Shown here piece by piece: positions 27,623-36,221 of a stretch of 64,000 nucleotides of DNA. The notes below the pieces were generated by a model. That model searched no databases. It was not told where the DNA came from and saw only the letters and a list, made by a program, of their open reading frames with translations. Numbering within the stretch: position 1 is the stretch's first letter; each line of letters starts with the position of its first letter. Source of the DNA: Gordonia humi (lineage in GTDB: Bacteria; Actinomycetota; Actinomycetes; Mycobacteriales; Mycobacteriaceae); contig NZ_JACIFP010000001.1 of NCBI RefSeq assembly GCF_014197435.1, positions 1,674,001 through 1,738,000 of the forward strand, given 5' to 3'. The translations under genes were made by a program, and so were the position numbers.

Positions 27623-28354
27623 ATGATCGTGAGTACGACTGACGGCCCCGTGACCACCATCGAGCTGGCCCGCGAGGCCAAGCGCAACGCACTCGACTAC
27701 GACATGCTGCGGGATCTGTCGCAGGCGTTCACCGACGCGGTGGACGCCGGAGCGCGCGTCATCGTACTGACCGGCCGCGGCACCGTGTTCAGCGCCGGCG
27801 CCGACCTGTCCGGGCCGGTGTACGATCCGGAGTTCCCCGAGCGACTCGTCGCCGTGATCGAGCAGATCGAGAAGACGCCGGTCCCGGTGATCGCCGCGGT
27901 CAACGGTCCGGCGCTCGGCGGCGGTCTGCAACTCGCGATGGCCGCCGATCTCCGAGTCATGGCTCCCGAGGCGATCGCCGGGATCCCGGCGGCCAAGATC
28001 GGCGTGGCACTGGATGAATGGACCATCCGCCGTCTCGTCTCACTGGTCGGCGGCGGTCCGGCGCGCGGCATCCTGATCGGCTGCGAGCCGATCTCGGCCG
28101 ACCGCGCCTACGATCTCGGGTTCGCCAACAAGATCGGCGACCTCGCCGACGCCGCGCACTGGGCGTCGACCATCGCAGGGTTCGCCCCGCTCACGCTGCG
28201 CCACTACAAGATGGTCCTCACCGGCGACGGCGCGCGCGACGAGGCGCCCGCGGACCGCCACGACGCGATGATCGCGGCGTGGACGAGCGACGACGCCAAG
28301 GAGGCGCGGCGGGCCCGCGAGGAGAAGCGGTTCCCGGTGTTCACCGGCAAGTAG
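27623..28354 (+). CDS. echA6: EchA6-like enoyl-CoA hydratase-fold protein
   Basis: A 243-aa crotonase-fold protein, closely similar along its length to M. tuberculosis EchA6 (Rv0905), which is also 243 aa. Shared segments include IVLTGRGTVFSAGADLSG, NGPALGGGLQLAMAADLRV and IRRLVSLVGGGPAR. EchA6 binds long-chain acyl-CoA and feeds mycolic-acid FAS-II; it lacks hydratase activity. Its catalytic Glu positions are not obviously conserved here either. The start ATG 27623 follows a TACTCT hexamer. In M. tuberculosis echA6 precedes Rv0906 and ctpE; here two minus-strand genes intervene. Confidence 0.87.
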   Translation: MIVSTTDGPVTTIELAREAKRNALDYDMLRDLSQAFTDAVDAGARVIVLTGRGTVFSAGADLSGPVYDPEFPERLVAVIEQIEKTPVPVIAAVNGPALGGGLQLAMAADLRVMAPEAIAGIPAAKIGVALDEWTIRRLVSLVGGGPARGILIGCEPISADRAYDLGFANKIGDLADAAHWASTIAGFAPLTLRHYKMVLTGDGARDEAPADRHDAMIAAWTSDDAKEARRAREEKRFPVFTGK

Positions 28355-28360
28355 CGGGCG

Positions 28361-29668
28361 TCAGCTCCCCAGCACCGTGTCCAGATACGGATTCGCGAAC
28401 ACGCGCTGCGGGTCGAAACGGTCGCGGACCGCGCGGAACTCGTCGAAGCGCGGGTAGAGCGCGCGGAGGCTCTCGGCGTCGCGGGTGTGCATCTTGCCCC
28501 AGTGGGGTCGGCCGCCGCGGCCCACCATGATCTCCTCGACGTCGCGGAAATACGCCCGCGACGCCGCGGGATCGTCGCGGTGGAAGCGGTGCACGGCGAT
28601 GTAGCCCGAAGCTCGTCCGCTCGCGGTGGACAGCATGAGGTCGTCGGCTGCGGCCGTGCGCACCTCGATCGGGAAACTGACGTTGTGACGTCGGCGCTCG
28701 ATCATCGCCCGCACTTCGCGCAGCGCGTCGGGAACATCCGCCAACGGCAGCGCGTACTCCATCTCGCGGAACCGGACGTCGCGGTCGGAGATGAAGATCT
28801 TGTCCGACCGGTCGGTGTACGTGCGCGCCGACAGAGCGCGCCCGACCACCTGGTTGATCGACCGGACCGTGCGGGGAGCGCGCGCGCCCGCCTCGCACAA
28901 GAGGCCGAGGAGTCGGTTGGCGAGCAGTTCGTCGTCGATGTATCGGCGCAGGGAGCTCGGCCCGCGGCGCGGCGTGTCGGCGGGCAGCCGGGTGTTGGCC
29001 TTCGTGATCGTCGCGGTCGTGTGCGGGAACCAGTAGAACTCGTAGTGGTCGTACCGGGCGGCGTTGTCGGCGAATCCGTCGATCACGTCGTCGACGTGGC
29101 CGGTGCCCTCGTCGGCACGGACGGCGAACGCGTCGACGCACTGCAGGGTGATCTCGGTGAGCACGCCGAGGGCTCCGAGCCCCAGCGCTGCGGCCTTCAG
29201 ATCGGGATCGTCCTCGCCGACTCGGATCACCTCGCCCGAGCCGTCGACCAGCTGCACCTCCCGGATCTGGGTGGATATGCCGCCGAAGCGCGCGCCGGTG
29301 CCGTGGGTGCCGGTCGACGTGGCGCCGGCGAGCGTCTGCCGGTCGATGTCGCCGAGGTTCTCCATCGCCAGCCCCAACGGCTCCAGGATCGCAGGCACCT
29401 CGTGCAGGTGGGTGCCCGCGGCGAGAGTGACGCGCTTGCGGTCGAGGTCCACCGAGCGCACACCGCGCAGCCGGGACAGGTTCACCTGGATCCCGGGTGC
29501 GACCGCGATCTCGGTGAAGCTGTGGCCCGCGCCGACCGGCTTGACCGGTGTGCCGTTCTCGGCGGCCTTGCGCACGTGAGCCGCGAGTTCGTCGACGCTG
29601 TTCGGCGTGACGACCTCGGCCGGGGTGCAGGAGGCGGTTCCGCCCCAGTTGGTCCAGACGCCGGTCAC
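28361..29668 (-). CDS. FAD-linked sugar-1,4-lactone oxidase (D-arabinono/L-gulono type)
   Basis: A 435-aa VAO-family flavoprotein. The FAD domain has PVKPVGAGHSFTEIA and GATSTGTHGTGARFGG; the ALO domain ends in HRFHRDDPAASRAYF, GRPHWGKMHTRD and FDEFRAVRDRFDP. It resembles actinobacterial L-gulono- or D-arabinono-1,4-lactone oxidase/dehydrogenase and alditol oxidase. GTG 29668 overlaps the upstream stop (GTGA) and has AAGGGAA 9 nt before it; GTG 29677 is an alternative. It is coupled to the racemase-fold gene. It is convergent with echA6, 6 nt apart. Confidence 0.88.
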   Translation of the reverse strand: MTGVWTNWGGTASCTPAEVVTPNSVDELAAHVRKAAENGTPVKPVGAGHSFTEIAVAPGIQVNLSRLRGVRSVDLDRKRVTLAAGTHLHEVPAILEPLGLAMENLGDIDRQTLAGATSTGTHGTGARFGGISTQIREVQLVDGSGEVIRVGEDDPDLKAAALGLGALGVLTEITLQCVDAFAVRADEGTGHVDDVIDGFADNAARYDHYEFYWFPHTTATITKANTRLPADTPRRGPSSLRRYIDDELLANRLLGLLCEAGARAPRTVRSINQVVGRALSARTYTDRSDKIFISDRDVRFREMEYALPLADVPDALREVRAMIERRRHNVSFPIEVRTAAADDLMLSTASGRASGYIAVHRFHRDDPAASRAYFRDVEEIMVGRGGRPHWGKMHTRDAESLRALYPRFDEFRAVRDRFDPQRVFANPYLDTVLGS

Positions 29669-30897
29669 AGGAAGCACTTCCCTTCGCCTCGATAGGTGGG
29701 GACCACGTCGACCACGTTCTTCGCCCCGGACGCGTCGTGCGCGATCAGGGCGACGCGGTCGGCACGTTCACAGACCTCGCCGGACTTGGTGTGGCGGAAC
29801 CACACGCGGTCGCCGATCGACAGATCGCGGGCGGCGTCGCCCGACAGCGGGGTCTGCACCTCGCCCGCCGACTCGGTGCCGACGTACTCCAGACCCTCGG
29901 GCCATACCGGTCTCGGGAGTCGGTCCGGTCCGGGCGGACCGGACGCGATCCATCCGCCGCCGCCGCAGGTGACGAAGCCGTCGGCGGGACGACGCAGCAC
30001 GTCGAGCCCGAATCCCATCGCGGGCGCCGGCCGGAAGCGGCGGTAGTTGTCGAACAAGTGGCCGCCGAACAGGCCGGAGCCCGCCGCGATGTCGGTGACC
30101 GACGCGTCCTTGGCCGTCTCCTCGAGGGAGCCGGTGCCGCCCGCGTTGACCAACTCCAGATCGGTGATGTGACGCAGGGCGGCGATCACCCGGCCGCGTC
30201 GGCGACGGATCTCGCGCATCGACAGTGACTGCATGGCGGTGACCGCCGCGTTCATCGCGTGCTTGCCGATCACCGCGTTGCCGACACCCGCGACCTGCGC
30301 TTCGTACGACATCACGCCGACGAGATCGAAGCCGGGCCGGGCGACGATGACGCGCGCGAGCGCCGTCGCCTGGGCGACGGTGTGGATCGGGGAGCGGCGC
30401 ACCCCCACGTGCACGCGGCCGCCCGCGACGCGCAGGGAGGCGTCGAGGTCGATGGCGACGCGGACGGTCGGGCGCCTGTCCGGGGTGACGACCGAGTCGA
30501 TCAGGTCGAGCTGGGCCTCGTCGTCGACGAGCAGTGTGACGCGCCGGCAGGCGAGATCGTCGGCGAGCAGAGCGGTGAGCGCCTCGCGTCGGCAGGTCGG
30601 ATATCCGAGGAGGACGTCGGCCACGCCCGACTGCGTCGCGAGCCAGTGCGCTTCGGCGACGTCGTAGGCCAGCACGCCCGCGTAGCCGTCTTCGGCGAGC
30701 ACCTTCTCGATCATCGATCGCACCCGCAACGACTTCGAGGCGACGCGGATCGGTCGACCCGCCGCGCGGCGTCGCAGGTCGGCGATATTGTGGTCGAGCG
30801 CGTCGAGATCGAGGGCTAGAACGGGCGAGTCCAGGCCCGCACGCCGCACCGCGTCGTCGATGCCGGCCCAGTCGGGCCGATACTCGCCGCCTGTCAT
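29665..30897 (-). CDS. PLP alanine-racemase-fold enzyme (D-amino acid deaminase/aldolase-like)
   Basis: A 410-aa fold-type III PLP enzyme. The PLP-lysine lies in RPIRVASKSLRVRSMIEK (about residues 48-65), and LELVNAGGTGSLEETAKD plus DIAAGSGLFGGHLFD form the phosphate cup. The C-terminal beta domain has GDRVWFRHTKSGEVCERADRV, like D-threonine aldolase and D-serine deaminase. The substrate is unknown. I chose ATG 30897 (AGAGG about 8 nt upstream) over ATG 30954. Its stop overlaps the lactone-oxidase start, so the pair is an operon; a conserved association of these two families in actinobacteria is my recollection. Confidence 0.8.
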   Translation of the reverse strand: MTGGEYRPDWAGIDDAVRRAGLDSPVLALDLDALDHNIADLRRRAAGRPIRVASKSLRVRSMIEKVLAEDGYAGVLAYDVAEAHWLATQSGVADVLLGYPTCRREALTALLADDLACRRVTLLVDDEAQLDLIDSVVTPDRRPTVRVAIDLDASLRVAGGRVHVGVRRSPIHTVAQATALARVIVARPGFDLVGVMSYEAQVAGVGNAVIGKHAMNAAVTAMQSLSMREIRRRRGRVIAALRHITDLELVNAGGTGSLEETAKDASVTDIAAGSGLFGGHLFDNYRRFRPAPAMGFGLDVLRRPADGFVTCGGGGWIASGPPGPDRLPRPVWPEGLEYVGTESAGEVQTPLSGDAARDLSIGDRVWFRHTKSGEVCERADRVALIAHDASGAKNVVDVVPTYRGEGKCFL

Positions 30898-31060
30898 CAG
30901 TTCGTACCTCTCGTCGGCTTGAATGGATCGATCGATCAACTTCAGATAGATCATGACACAGGCCCCCGTTCGCTGTCGCCCGTTTGGACCTCACGCCCCC
31001 GCATCGATCGTGCCCGTCGGCGTCTGCGCCCGGTGCGGGCGAGCGTCCGGGCGCCTCGGC

Positions 31061-31066
31061 TAGCCT
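31061..31066 (+). promoter_or_regulatory. Candidate -10 (TAGCCT) of leaderless MBL gene
   Basis: TANNNT hexamer 7 nt before GTG 31074. Confidence 0.4.
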
Positions 31067-31073
31067 GGCAGTC

Positions 31074-32150
31074 GTGACCTTGATCCCTGGACCGTTGCGC
31101 GCCATGGGTGCGTCGTCGGATGCGATCGCCGCCGCCACCGCGGACTCGCCTAATCTCTCCGGCGGCGTGTTCGCCAATCGGGAGGCCGCGGCCGTCGTCG
31201 ACGGCGGGCCGGGTCCCGGCGCGCTCATCGACATGATCCGGCGTCCGGGCAGCCCGTCCGGGGTGATTCCGGTGCTGCGTCCCGTCGCTCCCGCGGCGCC
31301 CGCGGAACTGTCGATCACCTGGCTCGGGCACGCCAGCGAGATCGTCGACGTCGACGGAGTGCGCGTGCTGTGCGATCCCGTGCTGAGTGCGCGGTGCTCG
31401 CCGTCGCAGATCGTCGGACCCAAGCGGATGCACGGCGCGCCGGTGCGCGCGCGTGAGTTGCCGCCCGTCGACGTCGTGCTGATCAGCCACGACCACTACG
31501 ACCACCTCGACACCGGTACCGTCACCGCGATCGCGAAGACGCAGCCGAATGCGGTGTTCGTCGCCCCGCTCGGAGTGGATGCGCACCTGGTGTCGTGGGG
31601 TGTGGACGCGGCGCGGATCCGCACGGCCGACTGGCACGGCGACGTCGCGCTCGAGGTTCGGGGCACGACGATCACCTTCGGCGCCGTTCCGGCGCGACAC
31701 TTCTCAGGGCGCGGTTTCACGAGAAACCAGACATTGTGGGTGAGCTGGACGATCACCGGACCGTCGCACTCGGTGTTCTTCTCCGGCGACACCGGATTCA
31801 CCGAGTCGTACCGCGAGGTGGGGGAGAGTCACGGGCCGTTCGACGTCACGCTCATCGCGATCGGCGCCTACGACGACCTGTGGCCGGACATCCATCTGAA
31901 CCCCGAAGAGGCTGTGACCGTGCACGATCTCGTGAACGGGGGCGGCCGCGGATCGCTCATGATCCCGATCCATTGGGGTACTTTCAACCTTGCGCGGCAT
32001 TCGTGGGGCGACCCCGTCCAGCGTCTGCTGCCGGCGGCCGAATCGGCTGGGATCGACGTGTGCGTCCCCCGCCCCGGTTCCACCCTCGACGTGATCGACC
32101 GCGCCGGGACCGCCTTCGACGATCCGACCTGGTGGGAGCGACACGTATGA
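31074..32150 (+). CDS. MBL-fold metallohydrolase (Rv0906/NAPE-PLD-like)
   Basis: A 358-aa metallo-beta-lactamase-fold protein. The metal motif is SHDHYDHLD (HxHxDH), followed by [23 protein letters not shown] with the bridging Asp, and [15 protein letters not shown] with the last His. The pattern matches the NAPE-PLD/UlaG-like clade and Rv0906. The natural substrate, perhaps a phospholipid or lactone, is unknown. It starts at GTG 31074 after a TAGCCT hexamer and overlaps the CtpE start (ATGA), so the two are coupled. Confidence 0.86.
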   Translation: MTLIPGPLRAMGASSDAIAAATADSPNLSGGVFANREAAAVVDGGPGPGALIDMIRRPGSPSGVIPVLRPVAPAAPAELSITWLGHASEIVDVDGVRVLCDPVLSARCSPSQIVGPKRMHGAPVRARELPPVDVVLISHDHYDHLDTGTVTAIAKTQPNAVFVAPLGVDAHLVSWGVDAARIRTADWHGDVALEVRGTTITFGAVPARHFSGRGFTRNQTLWVSWTITGPSHSVFFSGDTGFTESYREVGESHGPFDVTLIAIGAYDDLWPDIHLNPEEAVTVHDLVNGGGRGSLMIPIHWGTFNLARHSWGDPVQRLLPAAESAGIDVCVPRPGSTLDVIDRAGTAFDDPTWWERHV

Positions 32151-34705
32151 GCACGACGACCGACCGGCTGCCCGGTCTCACTTCGGCCGAGGTCGCCGAG
32201 CGCAAGGCCGCCGGGCAGGCCAACGTCACCCCCGACAAGTCGGGTCGCAGCGTCGCCGACATCGTCAAGGCGAACGTCTTCACCCGCATCAACGCGATCC
32301 TCGGTGTGCTGTTCGCGATCGTCGCATTCACCGGTTCGTTCATCAACGGTCTGTTCGGTCTGCTGATCATCGCGAACAGCGGCATCGGCATCATCCAGGA
32401 GGTCCGCGCCAAGAAGACGCTCGACCGCCTGGCGATCGTCGGCCAGGCGCGTCCGATGGTGCGGCGCGACGGCGTCGCGCAGGAGGTGCCGTCCGCCGAG
32501 GTGGTGCTCGGCGACATCATCGAGCTCGGGCCCGGCGACCAGATCGTCGTCGACGGCGAGACCGTCGAGTCCGAGGCCCTCGACATCGACGAGTCGCTGC
32601 TGACCGGCGAGGCCGACGCCGTCGACAAGGACCTGGGCGACGAGATCATGTCCGGCAGCTTCGTGGTGTCCGGATCGGGTGCGTACCGGGCCACCAAGGT
32701 CGGCGCCGACGCCTATGCGGCCAAGCTCGCCGCCGAGGCCAGCAAGTTCACGATGGTCTCGTCCGAACTCCGGTCGGGCATCGACAAGATCCTCAAGGTC
32801 ATCACGTGGCTGCTGATCCCGGCCGGTGTACTGACCATCGTCAATCAGCTCTTCATCAGTGAGAACGGCCTCAAGACCGCGTTGCTCGGCATGGTGGCGG
32901 CGCTTGTGCCGATGGTGCCCGAGGGTCTGGTCCTGATGACCTCGATCGCCTTCGCGGTCGGCGTCATCCGGCTCGGCCAACGCCAGTGTCTGGTCAACGA
33001 GCTGCCCGCGATCGAGGGGCTGGCCCGCGTCGACGTGGTGTGCACCGACAAGACCGGAACGCTCACCGAGAACGGTATGCGTCTCTCGGAGATCCGCGTG
33101 GTCGACGACTCCGTCGACCCCGCCCTCGTACAGACGGCGATGGCCGCGGTGGCCGCCGCCGACCCGCGCCCGAACGCCAGCATCCAGGCCGTCGCCGAGG
33201 CGTACCCGGACGCGCCGGGATGGTCGACGTCCGCGGTGCTGCCGTTCAGCTCGGCCAACAAGTTCTCCGGCATCTCGTTCGTCGACGCCGACGGCGCCGA
33301 CCGGGGCAACTGGCTGATCGGCGCACCCGACGTCCTCCTCGACCCCGAGTCGCGGATCGCCGAGCTCGCACAGGAACTCGGCTCGACCGGCCTGCGCATC
33401 CTGCTCGTGGCCACCTGTGACGTCCTCGTCGACACGGAACCGTCCCGTACCGATGGCGCCGGTCGACCCGGCTCAGGGGCGTCGGAGTCGAGATCCAACC
33501 TGCCGGGCGAGATCACCCCCGTCGGGCTGATCGTCTTGGAACAGCGGGTGCGTCCGGACGCCCGCGACACCATCGAATACTTCGAATCGCAGAACGTCGA
33601 GGTCAAGGTGATCTCCGGCGACAACGCGCTCTCGGTGGGGGCGGTCGCGTCGTCGCTCGGCCTCGGCGATCCGGAGCACGCCGTCGACGCCCGCAAACTG
33701 CCGACCGAGCAGGAGGAGCTCGCCCGGGTGGTGGAGGGAGCCGAGGCGTTCGGGCGAGTCCGTCCGGACCAGAAGCGCGCCATGGTCACCGCGCTGCAGG
33801 GGGAGGGCCACACCGTCGCGATGACCGGCGACGGTGTGAACGACGTCCTCGCGCTCAAAGACGCCGACATCGGTGTCGCGATGGGGTCCGGATCGTCGGC
33901 AGCCCGTTCGGTGGCCCAGATCGTCTTGCTGGACAACAAGTTCGCCACCCTGCCGTACGTGGTGGGCGAGGGACGACGCGTCATCGGAAACATCGAGCGC
34001 GTCTCCAATCTGTTCCTGACCAAGACCGTGTACGCGGTGCTGCTCGCCCTGCTCGTCGGCGTCGGCGGCCTCGTCGTGAAGGCACTCGACCTCGCGCCGA
34101 TCAGCTACCCGTTCCAGCCGATCCACGTCACGATCTCCGCGTGGTTCACGATCGGCGTGCCCGCGTTCATCCTGTCGCTGGCACCGAACAACGAACGCGC
34201 GAAGGAAGGTTTCGTCCGCCGCGTCCTGACCCAGGCGATACCGAACGGGCTGATCATCGGTCTGGCCACCTTCATCTGCTTCATGTTCGTCAACCGGGAC
34301 TACTCGGCGGCCGTCGCGAGCTACACCGGCGACGTCCTGCTCGCGCCGTCGGACACCTCCGCCGCGATCATCGGCGCGTCGCAGGCGATCGGCGCGCAGC
34401 AGACGCAGGCGGCCACGGCGACCCTCGCGGTGATGATCGCGTGCGCGGTGTACGTGCTGGCCGTGGTCGCCCGTCCGTACACATGGTGGAAGTACCTGCT
34501 GATCGCCGTCTCGGTGCTCGCCTACGTGCTGATCTTCACGGTTCCGTTCAGCCAGCGCATGTTCCACCTCGACTCGTCGAACGGTGGGATGATGCTCGTC
34601 GCGCTCGTCTGCGCGGCGGTCGGCTGTGCTGCCATCGAGATCTCGAGCCGGGTGCTCGGCCGGGTGCTCGAGCGTCGTCGGGCGGCGGACCTGCAGGACG
34701 CGTGA
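32147..34705 (+). CDS. ctpE: P-type cation ATPase, CtpE-like, with a repeat-derived insert
   Basis: An 852-aa P-type ATPase. The A domain has [10 protein letters not shown]; the phosphorylation motif is DKTGTLTE (about residue 303); the hinge is [19 protein letters not shown]-terminal, middle and C-terminal membrane helices are present, with [10 protein letters not shown] in TM4. It corresponds to CtpE (Rv0908), a calcium-uptake ATPase of mycobacteria. At about residues 429-455 a Ser/Gly/Arg-rich stretch ([17 protein letters not shown]) interrupts the nucleotide domain. The DNA below it carries a dispersed repeat (33461-33496), yet the frame stays intact. It may be tolerated as a surface loop. 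Confidence 0.9.
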   Translation: MSTTTDRLPGLTSAEVAERKAAGQANVTPDKSGRSVADIVKANVFTRINAILGVLFAIVAFTGSFINGLFGLLIIANSGIGIIQEVRAKKTLDRLAIVGQARPMVRRDGVAQEVPSAEVVLGDIIELGPGDQIVVDGETVESEALDIDESLLTGEADAVDKDLGDEIMSGSFVVSGSGAYRATKVGADAYAAKLAAEASKFTMVSSELRSGIDKILKVITWLLIPAGVLTIVNQLFISENGLKTALLGMVAALVPMVPEGLVLMTSIAFAVGVIRLGQRQCLVNELPAIEGLARVDVVCTDKTGTLTENGMRLSEIRVVDDSVDPALVQTAMAAVAAADPRPNASIQAVAEAYPDAPGWSTSAVLPFSSANKFSGISFVDADGADRGNWLIGAPDVLLDPESRIAELAQELGSTGLRILLVATCDVLVDTEPSRTDGAGRPGSGASESRSNLPGEITPVGLIVLEQRVRPDARDTIEYFESQNVEVKVISGDNALSVGAVASSLGLGDPEHAVDARKLPTEQEELARVVEGAEAFGRVRPDQKRAMVTALQGEGHTVAMTGDGVNDVLALKDADIGVAMGSGSSAARSVAQIVLLDNKFATLPYVVGEGRRVIGNIERVSNLFLTKTVYAVLLALLVGVGGLVVKALDLAPISYPFQPIHVTISAWFTIGVPAFILSLAPNNERAKEGFVRRVLTQAIPNGLIIGLATFICFMFVNRDYSAAVASYTGDVLLAPSDTSAAIIGASQAIGAQQTQAATATLAVMIACAVYVLAVVARPYTWWKYLLIAVSVLAYVLIFTVPFSQRMFHLDSSNGGMMLVALVCAAVGCAAIEISSRVLGRVLERRRAADLQDA
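33461..33496 (+). repeat. Dispersed repeat copy inside ctpE
   Basis: The sequence starts GGTCGACCCGGCTCAGGGG and ends CGGAGTCGAGATCC, matching the copies at 60852-60871 and 40311-40352 at both ends. Confidence 0.55.
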
Positions 34706-34706
34706 C

Positions 34707-34712
34707 TATACT
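34707..34712 (+). promoter_or_regulatory. Candidate -10 (TATACT) of leaderless antitoxin gene
   Basis: Near-consensus TATACT lies 7 nt before ATG 34720, right after the ctpE stop. Confidence 0.45.
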
Positions 34713-34719
34713 TCGCCGC

Positions 34720-34977
34720 ATGGACCTCAAAGGAATCGTTGACAAGGCCAAGAACGCGCTGAAATCGAACCCGGACCTGATCGAGAAGGGCGGCGACGCC
34801 GTCGACAAGGCCACCGGCGGAAAGTTCGCTTCGCAGGTCGACAAGGCGCAGGACGCCGCTCGCAAGGCGGTCGGCGCCGAGAACAAGGACGCCGCGAAGG
34901 GCGGCGACCCGAAGGTCGGCGACCCCAAGGGCGAGGCCCCCAAGAACGACGGCGTGAACAAGAACGACCAGAACTGA
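34720..34977 (+). CDS. Antitoxin, Rv0909/MT0933_antitox family
   Basis: An 85-aa, very Lys/Asp/Gly-rich protein. Residues 1-50 (MDLKGIVDKAKNALKSNPD, then DAVDKATGGKFASQVDKAQDAARK) match the MT0933/Rv0909 antitoxin family. The rest is a low-complexity charged tail. In M. tuberculosis the cognate toxin Rv0910 follows immediately. Here the toxin-like gene lies 619 nt away, separated by a glycosylase gene on the other strand. A TATACT hexamer 7 nt upstream suggests its own leaderless promoter. Confidence 0.75.
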   Translation: MDLKGIVDKAKNALKSNPDLIEKGGDAVDKATGGKFASQVDKAQDAARKAVGAENKDAAKGGDPKVGDPKGEAPKNDGVNKNDQN

Positions 34978-34988
34978 GCGACCGACCC

Positions 34989-35027
34989 CGGACCGGGCCC
35001 GTCGACTCAGTCGGCGGGCCCGGTCCG
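34989..35027. terminator. Bidirectional terminator between antitoxin and glycosylase genes
   Basis: Perfect 13-bp arms CGGACCGGGCCCG/CGGGCCCGGTCCG with a 13-nt loop lie between two convergent genes. The right arm overlaps the last codons of the glycosylase gene. Confidence 0.75.
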
Positions 35028-35597
35028 CGTCGTTCCGGCCTTCGGATGCCGTCGATACACCGACACCGACGGCTCGCCGTCGATCCAGAAGCGCCACGGT
35101 TCGTCGGCGAACAGTCGGACGCCCACGCGCGGGCCCGAGCAGATCGTCGTCGGGTGTTCCAGATGCGGGCCGAGGTGCACGCCGTCGTCGACGGTGAGAT
35201 CGGTGCCCAGATCGGCCTTGGTGATGCCCAGCGCCTTGGCGAGGTTGCCGGGGCCGCGACCGAGCAGATCGTCGTCCACCATCGCCTGACGCCGTTGATG
35301 CGCGAGGTCGACTCCGTCGACGATCCGGCCGGCGCGGATCAGCACCGCCGATCCCTCGCCTTCGGGACTGGTGACCACGTTCGCGCAGTGATGACCGTGG
35401 ATCTGGTAGACGTACAACCGCATCTCGGGTCCGTAGATCGTCGCCGACCTGGGCGTTCTGGTGTAGGCGTGCGACGCCGGGTCTCGCGGCCCGTCGTACG
35501 CCTCCACTTCGGTGATCATCGCCGACACGCCGTGTGAACGTAGGACGCGACCGAGTAGCAGGCGCGCGTCGCCGCAGACGCTAGGCTCTGTTCCCAT
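35007..35597 (-). CDS. mpg: 3-methyladenine DNA glycosylase (AAG/MPG family)
   Basis: A 196-aa base-excision-repair glycosylase. Seen are ITEVEAYDGPRDPASHAY with the catalytic Glu, YGPEMRLYVYQIHGHHCANVV, and GRGPGNLAKALGI. It removes alkylated and deaminated purines. ATG 35597 is proposed; its CAT overlaps the ATG of the divergent SRPBCC gene. A longer frame to 35618 exists but would run into that gene's promoter. M. tuberculosis keeps mpg elsewhere (Rv1688), so this gene was inserted between the Rv0909- and Rv0910-like genes here. Confidence 0.88.
   Translation of the reverse strand: MGTEPSVCGDARLLLGRVLRSHGVSAMITEVEAYDGPRDPASHAYTRTPRSATIYGPEMRLYVYQIHGHHCANVVTSPEGEGSAVLIRAGRIVDGVDLAHQRRQAMVDDDLLGRGPGNLAKALGITKADLGTDLTVDDGVHLGPHLEHPTTICSGPRVGVRLFADEPWRFWIDGEPSVSVYRRHPKAGTTRTGPAD
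35582..35587 (+). promoter_or_regulatory. Candidate -10 (TAGGCT) of the leaderless SRPBCC gene
   Basis: TANNNT hexamer 8 nt before ATG 35596. Confidence 0.4.
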
Positions 35598-36033
35598 GGC
35601 CAAGACGAGTGACTCCATTCATGTCGATCTGTCGCCCGAGGATACCTTCGCGGCGGCCGCCGACCTGTCCCGCTACGAGGAGTGGCTGGTGCTGCACGAC
35701 GGTTGGCGCAGCCCCCTCCCGGCCGCCGATCAGATCGGCAGAGGACTCACGGTGTCGTCGGTGGTCAAGGCGAAGGGCACCCGGGTGCGGTTCGCGTGGG
35801 AGATCGAGAAGTTCGACCGTCCGCGCGAAGTGGTGCTGAAGGGCGCGGGCAAGGGCGGGGTGAAGGCCAAGATCGATCTGACGATCAAGCCCGACGGTGA
35901 CGGCTCGCAGATCGGATTCCTCATCGACCTCGGTGGACTGCCCCTCATGGGGCCGGTCGGAAAGGCCGCGGCGATGGCGGTGAAGGGCGACATCCACACC
36001 TCGCTGGAGAAGTTCGCCGCACTCTTCGCCTGA
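35596..36033 (+). CDS. SRPBCC protein, Rv0910-like (toxin of MT0933-type pair)
   Basis: A 145-aa SRPBCC/START-fold protein: HVDLSPEDTFAAAADLSRYEEWLVLHDGWRS, then VRFAWEIEKFDRPREVVLKG and a C-terminal helix HTSLEKFAALFA. It is the same family as Rv0910, described as the toxin partner of Rv0909. The fold binds hydrophobic ligands, so a lipid-linked role is also possible. Its ATG overlaps the divergent glycosylase start codon. The antitoxin-like gene lies beyond that glycosylase. It is followed by the iron-box promoter at 36145. Confidence 0.8.
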   Translation: MAKTSDSIHVDLSPEDTFAAAADLSRYEEWLVLHDGWRSPLPAADQIGRGLTVSSVVKAKGTRVRFAWEIEKFDRPREVVLKGAGKGGVKAKIDLTIKPDGDGSQIGFLIDLGGLPLMGPVGKAAAMAVKGDIHTSLEKFAALFA

Positions 36034-36144
36034 GCGCAGACCTCGCCTCACGCACAGACGGGGTCTGTGCGGCGCCCGATCGAAATCGCGACGACGACCG
36101 CGTCGAGACACCGTGTGTCTCAGCGGATCCGCCTCTAGCCAACC

Positions 36145-36174
36145 CTGACACTATTGGTTAGGCTCACCTATATT
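36145..36174 (+). promoter_or_regulatory. Iron-regulated promoter of the ABC/ACP/acyltransferase operon
   Basis: CTGACA (36145-36150, five of six bases of TTGACA), an 18-nt spacer and TATATT (36169-36174) form a near-consensus promoter 47 nt before the ABC ATPase start. The IdeR-type box fills the spacer. Confidence 0.6.
36153..36171 (+). promoter_or_regulatory. IdeR/DtxR-type iron box
   Basis: ATTGGTTAGGCTCACCTAT matches the mycobacterial IdeR consensus TTAGGTTAGGCTAACCTAA at 15 of 19 positions by my alignment. It lies between the -35 and -10 elements, where binding of iron-loaded IdeR would block transcription. Confidence 0.7.
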
Positions 36175-36221
36175 AGTGTTACCTGCTGTTGGTGAATGTC
36201 GTCTATTGAAGGGACTGCGGG

